From Spirochaetota bacterium (GTDB lineage: Bacteria > Spirochaetota > Spirochaetia > Treponematales > Rectinemataceae), in assembly GCA_026398595.1 (NCBI GenBank), contig JAPLSO010000051.1:170198-234197 (forward strand): 64,000 nucleotides of DNA. Direction: 5' to 3'. The first letter of the stretch is position 1. Each line of letters opens with the position of its first letter. Position numbers and translations under genes: made by a program. Under the pieces are notes generated by a model, which saw nothing but the letters and a program-made list of their open reading frames with translations, had not been told where the DNA came from and searched no databases. Positions 46,451 to 53,117 of the stretch are shown in pieces.

Positions 46451-46720
46451 TGCTCGCCTCCGCATTGCCACGCCACGTGACCGGTCGGAGGGAGGAGAAG
46501 CGACGCTATCGAGCCTGCCGCCATCTCCAGGGGCCGAAACCGGCGACATGAAGAATGCTACATGGGAATGGATCTTCGGAATCGGTGCGTGCTTCGCAGC
46601 TTATCGCTGAAACGCGACTATAACTGCCATCCGCATCGTTCATGCATGTTCTCCTTTCGTCGTGTGGGGATCGACCTCATGGTCTTCAGGTAGTATGAAC
46701 GATCGAGAGCCTTCGGGCAA
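46451..46720 (-). promoter_or_regulatory. mgtA leader region with promoter and short upstream ORF
   Basis: The 361 bases between mgtA and the Rsm22 gene hold no ordinary gene. On the minus strand there is a promoter (TTGCCC 46715-46720, 17 bases, CATACT 46692-46697). Then comes AAAGGAG and two overlapping starts. ATG 46647 gives the nine-residue MHERCGWQL (46618-46647). ATG 46643 gives a 45-residue ORF to 46506 rich in Ser, Asp and Arg. This resembles the arrangement of Salmonella mgtA, where a leader peptide helps sense Mg2+. I did not recognise an M-box or other known riboswitch. Confidence 0.45.
46618..46647 (-). CDS. Possible nine-residue mgtA leader peptide
   Basis: MHERCGWQL followed by TAG, with AAAGGAG at ideal spacing upstream. 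It is too short for homology. The alternative 45-residue ORF from 46643 uses the same ribosome site. Translation of either could couple charge or Mg2+ state to mgtA readthrough. Confidence 0.3.
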   Translation of the reverse strand: MHERCGWQL

Positions 46721-46799
46721 GTTCCCCGAGACCTGTTACCGTGAGAAAGGTCGAAAAATTGCCTGGGCCGGATGGCTCGATACCCTTCCCTCTTCCTGG

Positions 46800-46805
46800 T
46801 ATAAT
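46800..46805 (+). promoter_or_regulatory. TATAAT box of the Rsm22 gene (leaderless type)
   Basis: Consensus TATAAT, then CAAGCC, then the ATG at 46812: a six-base gap and no Shine-Dalgarno sequence. Confidence 0.5.
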
Positions 46806-46811
46806 CAAGCC

Positions 46812-48203
46812 ATGAGCGAACATCACGGCAAATCGCGCCGACCGCATTCAGGCGACAGGCCCAGGCCACGGCCCGGCCTAAAAACCCAACCAAGCGTTTA
46901 TAGCCAATCCGGCCGCTCGACCCACGCTCAGGAGCCTCCCAGAACCGAAGTGCCCAGGCTCGAGCCCCTTCAATCCTTCAAGCTCGGTGAGGACTGCCTC
47001 AAAGCCCTGACTGAACTTCCCTCTATCCTCGACGAAATCGCGCCCATGACGCCCAGGCAAAAGCATGAACTCGGACGAAGCGTCCGATCCCTCTGGGAAG
47101 ACCTCACCTCGGAAAAGGAACACAGGACAGCCGAATACCTGAGTTCACCTGCCGACGCATCGGCGTACATGCGCTATTTCCTGCCATGGAACCTGATCCG
47201 TCTGGCCTCCATCTTCTCCTCCCTCCCCCTGCAGCTGGACGATGGAGCCTCGGTGATGGACATCGGTTCGGGCCCCTTGACCCTTCCCATCGCCCTCTAT
47301 CTCTCCAGATCCGACCTCCGCTCCAAACGACTGACCTTCTATTGTGCCGACAAGACGGAACGAATCCTCAAACAGGGACAGAACCTCTTCGAAAGCATCT
47401 GCGCCAGGGTTTCGGGCGCCCTCTCCCCCTGGAAAATTGTCCTCCTCCACCAGCAGTTTGGAGATTACCCGCCTGAAAAAGTCGATCTGGTGACAGCGGC
47501 CAACGTCTTCAACGAATTCTTCTGGAAGAGCAAGGCTCCTCTCGGCATGCGGGCATCCCTCACTGCCAGACAGCTTCTAGGCTATCTCAAAGGCTTGGGC
47601 TCGGTCTTCCTCATGGAGCCGGGCGATCCGAGATCGGGTTCCTTCATCAGCGCGATCCGAGCGGCTCTCTCCACCTTCGGTGCCCTGCCTGCCGCCCCTT
47701 GCCCCCACGTCTTCGCCTGTCCCCTTCCCGGCATTTTCCGCAGCCTCGAAACACCAGGGAACGAGAGCCCGACTGTTCTGGGAGCCAAGCATTTCCGTGA
47801 ACTCGTCATGCCGAAACGGCGCGAGAAATATCCTTGGTGTCATTTCACGATTGGCACCGGGGCCACGCCGCCATGGCTTAAAGCCCTCTCGGACGAGGCG
47901 GGATTATCCAAGGAGAAGCTGGTTTTTTCGTATCTGTTGTCCACCGTGCCCGCCGAACTTCCCCAGCCGGGGAACCAGAAATCCAAGCCGGGCGGACAAT
48001 CCTTCACCCGCGTCGTGTCGGAGGAGTTCCCCCTGCCGGGCAGGCTTCTCGGCCGTTATGCCTGTTCGGCAGAAGGCTACTCGCTGGTGCAGTATCCCCC
48101 CTCGGGCCGAAAGCCTTCGAGCGGAGATCTTTTACGCACGCCTTTTACGTCCAAGGACCACGTCATCGATGAAAAATCCGGGGCGATAATCGTTTCCTAT
48201 TGA
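46812..48203 (+). CDS. Rsm22-type small-subunit ribosomal methyltransferase-like protein
   Basis: A 463-residue putative SAM-dependent methyltransferase of the Rsm22/METTL17 family, which acts in small ribosomal subunit assembly. After a basic disordered tail (1-45) and a helical domain, the Rossmann motif VMDIGSGPLTLPIALYLS appears near 155, then LVTAANVFNEFFW and VFLMEPGDPRSG. The family's Cys motifs follow: APCPHVFACPL and KYPWCHFTIG, which in METTL17 bind an iron-sulfur cluster. GLSKEKLVFSYLL matches the conserved EKFSYL end. The start is set by the TATAAT box six bases upstream; the ORF track start is 50 codons too early. The stop overlaps the tRNA-Asp promoter. Confidence 0.75.
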   Translation: MSEHHGKSRRPHSGDRPRPRPGLKTQPSVYSQSGRSTHAQEPPRTEVPRLEPLQSFKLGEDCLKALTELPSILDEIAPMTPRQKHELGRSVRSLWEDLTSEKEHRTAEYLSSPADASAYMRYFLPWNLIRLASIFSSLPLQLDDGASVMDIGSGPLTLPIALYLSRSDLRSKRLTFYCADKTERILKQGQNLFESICARVSGALSPWKIVLLHQQFGDYPPEKVDLVTAANVFNEFFWKSKAPLGMRASLTARQLLGYLKGLGSVFLMEPGDPRSGSFISAIRAALSTFGALPAAPCPHVFACPLPGIFRSLETPGNESPTVLGAKHFRELVMPKRREKYPWCHFTIGTGATPPWLKALSDEAGLSKEKLVFSYLLSTVPAELPQPGNQKSKPGGQSFTRVVSEEFPLPGRLLGRYACSAEGYSLVQYPPSGRKPSSGDLLRTPFTSKDHVIDEKSGAIIVSY

Positions 48204-48228
48204 CAGCACAGGATGTTCCCGGTATAGT
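48200..48228 (+). promoter_or_regulatory. Promoter of tRNA-Asp
   Basis: Consensus TTGACA (overlapping the Rsm22 stop codon), 17 bases, TATAGT; the tRNA begins 22 bases further on. Confidence 0.7.
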
Positions 48229-48250
48229 CGATTTTCGTCAGCGATAACAC

Positions 48251-48325
48251 GGGGGCGTAGCGAAGCTGGTTTATCGCGCTGGCCTGTCAAGCCGGAGATC
48301 ACGGGTTCGAGCCCCGTCGCTCCCG
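48251..48325 (+). tRNA. tRNA-Asp (GTC)
   Basis: Cloverleaf with acceptor stem GGGGGCG/CGCTCCC (one G-T pair), anticodon loop CTGTCAA giving GTC, T arm ACGGGTTCGAGCCCCGT, discriminator G. CCA is not encoded. Confidence 0.95.
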
Positions 48326-48356
48326 ATTCGCCTTCGGGCGTCGCCTTTGGGCGTTG

Positions 48357-48382
48357 AACCCGTCAATTCTGACGGGTTTTTT
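48357..48382 (+). terminator. Terminator between tRNA-Asp and tRNA-Pro
   Basis: AACCCGTCA-ATTC-TGACGGGTT with a run of T continuing from the stem. It would end the tRNA-Asp transcript only five bases before tRNA-Pro. Confidence 0.75.
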
Positions 48383-48386
48383 ATTA

Positions 48387-48459
48387 CGGGCTGTAGCGCA
48401 GGGGCTAGCGCGCTTGGTTCGGGACCAAGATGTCGGAGGTTCAAATCCTCTCAGCCCGA
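48387..48459 (+). tRNA. tRNA-Pro (CGG)
   Basis: Acceptor stem CGGGCTG/CAGCCCG with discriminator A, anticodon stem CTTGG/CCAAG around loop TTCGGGA giving CGG, T arm GGAGGTTCAAATCCTC. CCA is not encoded. Because a terminator lies just before it, it must rely on readthrough or an internal promoter that I could not place. Confidence 0.95.
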
Positions 48460-48472
48460 CAAGGAACGAAAG

Positions 48473-48510
48473 ACGATTGCCCGGCAAAAATGCCGGGCAT
48501 CGTTGTTTTT
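48473..48510 (+). terminator. Terminator after tRNA-Pro
   Basis: ACGATTGCCCGGCA pairs with TGCCGGGCATCGT around AAAA, followed by TGTTTTT. Confidence 0.85.
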
Positions 48511-48546
48511 AAGGACATTCTCCTTCTCATCGACCTGACAAGTTGA

Positions 48547-48552
48547 TATAGT
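48547..48552 (+). promoter_or_regulatory. TAnnnT box of the polysaccharide deacetylase gene
   Basis: TATAGT ends eight bases before the ATG, no Shine-Dalgarno sequence; TTCTCA lies 17 bases upstream. Confidence 0.4.
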
Positions 48553-48560
48553 CTCTCCCA

Positions 48561-49676
48561 ATGCGTGATTTCCTGTGTGCGATGCTCATCGCCATCCTCG
48601 GCGGCGCGACGCTTTCGGCAGCTCCTTCTTCCCATGAAACGGGCTTGCCTCCTTCGAAAAGTATCCTGACCGTTTTATGTTACCACAACATAGACATCAG
48701 GTCGCCGAAGAATTCCCCGTATTCGGTGACCTCGGCCCAATTGACCGATGAGCTGAATGCGCTCAAGGCAGCGGGCTTCGATTTTGTCTCACTGGAACAG
48801 GTACAGGCTTTCTACGCATCGGGCAAGCCGCTTCCCTCCAAATCTGCCCTTATCACCTTCGACGACGGACATGAGAATATCTATGAACATGCCTACCCGA
48901 TCCTCAAAAAAATGAATATTCCCTGGCTCTTGTTCGTCTTTCCTACCGCTATCGGAGGCGGCCACGAGAAAGGGTTCATGAACTGGGATGAGGTGCAACA
49001 GCTCAACAAAGAAGGAGTCGCGATCGGGAGCCATTCCTTTGATCATCCCTATCTGACACGTCCCGGAAAAGAGATATCGACTCCTGAGGCTTATGACGCA
49101 TGGCTCGATAAGGAACTCATCCGTTCCAAACGGCTGATCGAAGATAAGCTTGGTTCCCCAGTAAACGCGTTCGCTTCGCCTTTCGGAGCGCTCAACAATG
49201 TTGTGCAGCAACATATCAAAAACGCAGGGTATTCACTCGCGTTCAACATATTCGGCTCGAACAACGACGCACTGAACAATCCCCTTGAATTGAACCGGAT
49301 TATCGTGCTCAGCACCCATTCTCCCGAGATGGTCGTGAAGAAGGCTGAAGAGCGGCCCCTGCATTTCACTAAGGAGTTCCCAGGATCGCTGCAAGTATAT
49401 ACTGGGATGCTTGCGACGGCAGGTTTTTCCCTCGAGGGGATCGATGACTACATTCCTGGCTCGATTCAGGTGCTCATCAATGGAACCAGGATCGAAACAT
49501 TGAAAGAGAACGGTTCGTCCTTCATGTTCGATGTTCCCGCTCCTGGTCGTTCGAAAGGCTATATCGTTACAGTATATGCTCGAGGCAGGTCAGGCGAGAT
49601 CTTTTCGCAGAGCTACTATTTTATCTATGCCACAAAAAAACCGGATTTCCTCAAGCTGGCGCCGGCCAAAACGTAG
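48561..49676 (+). CDS. Exported polysaccharide deacetylase (NodB/CE4 family, PgaB-like)
   Basis: A 371-residue exported enzyme that probably removes acetyl groups from N-acetylglucosamine-containing polysaccharide or peptidoglycan. The signal peptide is MRDFLCAMLIAILGGATLSAAP. NodB motif 1 TFDDGHENIYEHAYPIL carries the catalytic Asp and metal Asp. Motif 2 GSHSFDHPYL carries the metal His residues. ASPFGALNN is the motif 3 variant, where the usual Arg is replaced. LCYHNIDIRSPKNSPYSVT resembles PgaB. A C-terminal beta domain of about 90 residues follows. From its 3' half the sequence becomes visibly AT-richer, leading into the secreted-protein array. Confidence 0.88.
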   Translation: MRDFLCAMLIAILGGATLSAAPSSHETGLPPSKSILTVLCYHNIDIRSPKNSPYSVTSAQLTDELNALKAAGFDFVSLEQVQAFYASGKPLPSKSALITFDDGHENIYEHAYPILKKMNIPWLLFVFPTAIGGGHEKGFMNWDEVQQLNKEGVAIGSHSFDHPYLTRPGKEISTPEAYDAWLDKELIRSKRLIEDKLGSPVNAFASPFGALNNVVQQHIKNAGYSLAFNIFGSNNDALNNPLELNRIIVLSTHSPEMVVKKAEERPLHFTKEFPGSLQVYTGMLATAGFSLEGIDDYIPGSIQVLINGTRIETLKENGSSFMFDVPAPGRSKGYIVTVYARGRSGEIFSQSYYFIYATKKPDFLKLAPAKT

Positions 49677-49761
49677 TCCCAGGCCGAATGAAGCACAGCG
49701 AGCTGAACGTAGAAGTTTTAAGGCAATCGGCCTGCGTGGATTAATCTTCAAAGGCAGACCC

Positions 49762-49796
49762 AAAAAAAGCCCACTGCGGGAAATCCGCAGCAGGCT
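49762..49796 (-). terminator. Terminator of the secreted-protein array
   Basis: On the minus strand GCCTGCTGCGG-ATTT-CCCGCAGTGGGC followed by seven T, just downstream of the last array gene. Confidence 0.8.
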
Positions 49797-49819
49797 CCAA
49801 TAGCTAAAAGTTGCAGAAT

Positions 49820-50281
49820 TTAGTGTGAATAAAGCGAAACGGTCAACGTATCCTGATATACACCAGCAGGAAGGCTCAGGCTCGACGCGGTTGCATAGGT
49901 TGCGGAGACCGCCAAGGTTGTTACAGGCTGTGTTCCGGTTGGTGCCAATGAATATGCAGTAGCTAGGTTAATGGCTGTTACAGATCCAACATTTAGCTTA
50001 TAGGGATACGCATTCGTACCATACATCATCTTGCCGCCATTCGCGGAAGTAATAGTGAGAGTATATCCATTAAGGTTCGAAGATATAACAATATTGCCCA
50101 AGCTTTTGCTTGTTTCCGTTGGATCAAGTGTGGAGGGTGAAGGTATAGTCGAACTCAGAGTAAGCGTATAATCCACACTCGCACTCAAGGTAATGTTCGA
50201 TGAACTGACCAATGTGTCGGTGGCAAACACTGGTACGCCGATAAGCGCGATCAAGAGAGCGATAATCAAAGGCTTTTTCAT
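49820..50281 (-). CDS. Small secreted beta-rich protein, array member 1
   Basis: A 153-residue protein with signal peptide MKKPLIIALLIALIGVPVFA. The mature part is Ser/Thr-rich, lacks cysteine, and follows the array pattern. A central SLGNIVISSNLNGYTLTITSANGGKM is followed by an AYPYKL strand, and it ends GVYQDTLTVSLYSH. The SN-x-x-x-W/Y-x-L/I-x-I-x-S and final Y-x-DT-x-TV-x segments recur in the other members. The C-terminal strand resembles that of fimbrial or spore-coat-U subunits, but no chaperone or usher is nearby. GAGGAG precedes the ATG. Function unknown; a surface or periplasmic structural role is inferred. Confidence 0.8.
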   Translation of the reverse strand: MKKPLIIALLIALIGVPVFATDTLVSSSNITLSASVDYTLTLSSTIPSPSTLDPTETSKSLGNIVISSNLNGYTLTITSANGGKMMYGTNAYPYKLNVGSVTAINLATAYSLAPTGTQPVTTLAVSATYATASSLSLPAGVYQDTLTVSLYSH

Positions 50282-50361
50282 TTCTTTCTCCTCATAAAAA
50301 CTTTAAAACATAATACTTGGATAGACTTTTACAATACACATAGCTTCATGTCAATACACCA

Positions 50362-50853
50362 TCAATCACCTAATAGTGATATTGTAATTGTATCGTGGTA
50401 GATGCCCATGGGCCAAATAATCCCAACATGCGGAAGAAAAGTAAGGTATAAGGTCAATAATTCCCCGCTGGAGGCGGTTTTCTGCTGGGCAGCACTCTGG
50501 ATCGCAAACCGGGACACAACCACCGTATCCCCATCTTTTATGGCAAATAAATAAGGAATATAGGTTTCCCCATCGTCAAGCTTGAGCCTTCCGGTATCTT
50601 GATTCTGTGCGTAGCTGGAACTGATGCTCATTTTCCACGCTGCTTGGTTACTGATGACAAGTGCGTTGCTGACTGCCTTGGTGGTTATCACATCATCGTT
50701 TTCGTTCAGCAAATCAATAGTCTCGGGATCAGCCATTGTGATATGCAGAATTGATGGAACATCACCTATCACGACAAGACGATTGTTGTCTTGGGCAAGA
50801 ATAGATAATTGAATAAAGAAAAAAGCAATCAAGAAAGATACTATCTTTTTCAT
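50362..50853 (-). CDS. Small secreted beta-rich protein, array member 2 (divergent)
   Basis: A 163-residue protein with signal peptide MKKIVSFLIAFFFIQLSILAQ. It is the most divergent array member: acidic (ADPETIDLLNENDDVITT), with the shared segment ALVISNQAAWKMSISSS, a YIPYLFAI strand, and the C-terminal GIYHDTITISLLGD. No good Shine-Dalgarno sequence precedes the ATG. A short CCAAAACTTTTTGG palindrome lies 12 bases upstream. No cysteine. Function unknown. Confidence 0.75.
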   Translation of the reverse strand: MKKIVSFLIAFFFIQLSILAQDNNRLVVIGDVPSILHITMADPETIDLLNENDDVITTKAVSNALVISNQAAWKMSISSSYAQNQDTGRLKLDDGETYIPYLFAIKDGDTVVVSRFAIQSAAQQKTASSGELLTLYLTFLPHVGIIWPMGIYHDTITISLLGD

Positions 50854-50865
50854 TTACTTATTCAA

Positions 50866-50879
50866 CCAAAACTTTTTGG
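50866..50879 (-). promoter_or_regulatory. Hairpin upstream of array member 2
   Basis: CCAAA-AAGT-TTTGG on the minus strand, 12 bases before the start codon. The weakest of the four leader hairpins. Confidence 0.3.
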
Positions 50880-50939
50880 AAATCGGACATATAGCAAGGC
50901 GACAATCAATTGATCAACGCCTTGCTGCTTAATAATCAC

Positions 50940-51476
50940 TCAGGTTGTAGCTGTAATAGTGATAGTGATTGTATCAGTGTAAGCAGTACTGGCTTGGTAA
51001 AGCAATGCGCTGTCGTCCTGGTTGCTGGCTGCAACAGTAAGTACATAATCGACACCAGTTTTAGTCGTTCTGCCGCCATCGGTAATCGTAACATCCTTAG
51101 CCGCAGTAAGCTGAACGGCGGTTAGGACGGTTCCGGTTGGAGTAGTACCAGCTGCAGTGCTGACCGCAAGCGTGTAAGGGATTGCCACGCCACTAATAGC
51201 AGGGTCCTTCAGAGTACCAAGATTCGTAGAAGTGAAAGAAAGCTTGTACGCCTTTTTATTTGAGATGACCGTAAGCGTTCCATTCTTGTCTGCACTGGGG
51301 TTTGTCGAAGCATTGTTGAAGTTGTCGGGAAACGTAATACTGATCGGCGTATTGGTCACATTAACATACAAAACCGGGCTGACGGTAGCGTTTACCACGA
51401 GATCGGGATTGGATGCCGCCGAAACGGAGCCGACTGCCACAAGGGCAGCGATCAGAAGAACCGCAAACTTTTTCAT
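50940..51476 (-). CDS. Small secreted beta-rich protein, array member 3
   Basis: A 178-residue protein from MKKFAVLLIAALVAVGSVSAA (signal peptide), with GAGGTG before ATG 51476; the ORF-track extension is rejected. Pattern: VSPVLYVNVTNTPISITFP, then GTLTVISNKKAYKLSFTSTNLGTL, IPYTLAV, the segment KTGVDYVLTVAAS and the C-terminal TAYTDTITITITATT. Thr-rich and without cysteine. Related to the flanking genes. Function unknown. Confidence 0.8.
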   Translation of the reverse strand: MKKFAVLLIAALVAVGSVSAASNPDLVVNATVSPVLYVNVTNTPISITFPDNFNNASTNPSADKNGTLTVISNKKAYKLSFTSTNLGTLKDPAISGVAIPYTLAVSTAAGTTPTGTVLTAVQLTAAKDVTITDGGRTTKTGVDYVLTVAASNQDDSALLYQASTAYTDTITITITATT

Positions 51477-51497
51477 ATACACCTCACAATTCTTTAC

Positions 51498-51511
51498 CCT
51501 GCTCAAGCAGG
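51498..51511 (-). promoter_or_regulatory. 5' leader hairpin of array member 3
   Basis: CCTGC-TTGA-GCAGG on the minus strand, 21 bases before the start codon and just upstream of the ribosome site. A T-run flanks it only on the plus strand, so it is not a minus-strand terminator. Confidence 0.45.
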
Positions 51512-51645
51512 ATTTTTTATCGTGTGGAAAAAGACAGAAGGCAGAACACAGAAGCAGATCATCTGTACTTTCTCACAATCACAACTTTGATCAACTTAAT
51601 TGTACCAACAACACTAAAAGCATGTCAATTACTTCCTATAGTTCC

Positions 51646-52164
51646 TCAAGCACCGATAACCGTAACGGTGATGGTATCAGCGTAATCTGTGGCGGTTTGC
51701 CAGAGTGTATCAGTCACATTCTGAGCAGGAATGGAAATCGTCAGCAGATAACCGACACCCTGCTTGGGAGTTTTGCCGCCCGCGGTTGCCTGGATGGTTT
51801 TACTCGCGCCCATCAGAACGGTGCTCGACATAGAATTCGTTACGGTACCAGTGAAAGTTCCCTGGAGGGCAGCCTGGATATAATAAGGAATACTCGTTGT
51901 GGTAGCAGTGCTGTAAAGGCTCCCCGATTTGGCTGAAGTAAGCGTAACAGTCCAGGCAGTAGTATTGGCAAAAACCGTTAAAAGGGATGTAGAGGCTGCA
52001 GCGGTTCCAGCGCTTCCATCACCCGTGAAAGAAAATGCCATAGAGGAAGTGCCAAGTGTTACATTTGTGTAATTCGCAACGCTTCCAGTGAGTCCGAGAG
52101 TCGCGGCTGAAGCCGAACTCACGGCGATGAGCGTGGCAACCAGAAGAAGAACCAACTTTTTCAT
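51646..52164 (-). CDS. Small secreted beta-rich protein, array member 4
   Basis: A 172-residue protein with signal peptide MKKLVLLLVATLIAVSSASAA and GGAGG before the ATG. It shows the array pattern: SLLTVFANTTAWTVTLTSAKSGSLY, SIPYYIQA, the Lys-Thr-Pro-Lys-containing GGKTPKQGVGYLLTISI (also found in member 5 as NKTPKAGTTYALSIAF), and the end ATDYADTITVTVIGA. No cysteine. Closest to members 3 and 5. Function unknown. Confidence 0.8.
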   Translation of the reverse strand: MKKLVLLLVATLIAVSSASAATLGLTGSVANYTNVTLGTSSMAFSFTGDGSAGTAAASTSLLTVFANTTAWTVTLTSAKSGSLYSTATTTSIPYYIQAALQGTFTGTVTNSMSSTVLMGASKTIQATAGGKTPKQGVGYLLTISIPAQNVTDTLWQTATDYADTITVTVIGA

Positions 52165-52184
52165 ATAGGCCTCCGAGAACTTTT

Positions 52185-52199
52185 CCTGTCAGCGACAGG
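52185..52199 (-). promoter_or_regulatory. 5' leader hairpin of array member 4
   Basis: CCTGTC-GCT-GACAGG on the minus strand, 20 bases before the start codon, immediately upstream of the ribosome site. Confidence 0.45.
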
Positions 52200-52442
52200 T
52201 TTTAAATATGTTGATTGGAAGAAAGATGCCTGACAAACAGAAGTTGTACTTTTTTTATGCCCGATGTAGAACTTTTTCCTTCTCAATCAGTTGAAAAGAT
52301 TGTCTTCATTTATAAGAAATAAGTCAATGGGTCTAGATTATATTTCACTCCATAATTACCGATGCGTACCGATTTTAAAATTCTTTTGGAAATCAACGGT
52401 GAACGCGATCTATTAAAGCGGAAAAGCAAAAGACGGCATTTT
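52200..52442. other. AT-rich intergenic stretch between array members 4 and 5
   Basis: About 240 bases without a convincing gene. It should hold the promoter of member 4. A 14-base segment CGGTGAACGCGATC (52397-52410) is repeated inside member 5 (52564-52577), which suggests a small duplication or an eroded gene end. Nothing else was recognised. Confidence 0.4.
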
Positions 52443-52471
52443 AAAAAACCGACGGGATTTCTCCCGCCGGT
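52443..52471 (-). terminator. Terminator of array member 5
   Basis: On the minus strand ACCGGCGGGA-GAAA-TCCCGTCGGT followed by a T-run. Confidence 0.85.
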
Positions 52472-52492
52472 CAGTGCCCTGGTCCGCCTCCG

Positions 52493-52969
52493 TCAAGATC
52501 CGGAGATCGTCACCGTAAGCGTATCGCTGTAGGTTCCAGTCTGCCAGAACGTTGTCGTGCTGGCGGTGAACGCGATCGACAACGCGTAGGTGGTGCCCGC
52601 CTTCGGCGTCTTGTTCTGAGCCGTACTGGTCCACGTGGTGTTCAGACTCTTGGCCGAAGCCAAGGATCCAAGCGTCATCGTGTACGTGGCCGTCTCGCTG
52701 GCATCGGCGGTATTCTTCAAATAGCCGCCGTTAACAGACGAAATCGCTATGGTCCAGCTGTTATAGTTGCTCGTCACACCTATATTGCCAATGCTCCAGG
52801 TGTTGGCCGCTCCGGACGTATCATCCATCACAGCAGTAAAAGAACCCGGGAGCGTCAGCGCGAGCTGGGGAGCCACCGTTCCAGTCATGCCAACCGTACC
52901 AGTCGTAGCCGCAGACGCAAAACCCAACATGGCAAGCGCGAACAGAGACACGAAAGCAAACTTTTTCAT
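52493..52969 (-). CDS. Small secreted beta-rich protein, array member 5
   Basis: A 158-residue protein from MKKFAFVSLFALAMLGFASAA (signal peptide); AGGAG precedes ATG 52969, and the 34-residue extension in the ORF track is rejected. Pattern: VAPQLALTLPGSF, WSIGNIGVTSNYNSWTIAISSVNGGYL, ATYTMTLG, NKTPKAGTTYALSIAF and the end GTYSDTLTVTISGS. No cysteine. It is first of the five in transcription order and more GC-rich than members 1-3. It has its own terminator, so members are probably expressed separately. Confidence 0.82.
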   Translation of the reverse strand: MKKFAFVSLFALAMLGFASAATTGTVGMTGTVAPQLALTLPGSFTAVMDDTSGAANTWSIGNIGVTSNYNSWTIAISSVNGGYLKNTADASETATYTMTLGSLASAKSLNTTWTSTAQNKTPKAGTTYALSIAFTASTTTFWQTGTYSDTLTVTISGS

Positions 52970-52982
52970 GAGAGACTCCTGA

Positions 52983-52999
52983 GCCATGTATGCCATGGC
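52983..52999 (-). promoter_or_regulatory. 5' leader hairpin of array member 5
   Basis: GCCATG-GCATA-CATGGC on the minus strand, 13 bases before the start codon, just upstream of AGGAG. Confidence 0.45.
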
Positions 53000-53117
53000 A
53001 ACTTTTGTAAATTTGCGCCTCTGCGCCATAGGGGCGTGAGACGCATACTTTGAAAAAAGTATATGCGGCATTAAAACCTAATGTCAATAGTTGGCAGAAT
53101 AGACAAGCGCTTCGATT

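Noticed and set aside
51498-51520. Plus-strand rho-independent terminator CCTGC-TCAA-GCAGG-ATTTTTT
   Set aside because: No plus-strand gene ends there; its position before the ribosome site of array member 3 and similar hairpins in sister genes favour a 5' leader structure.
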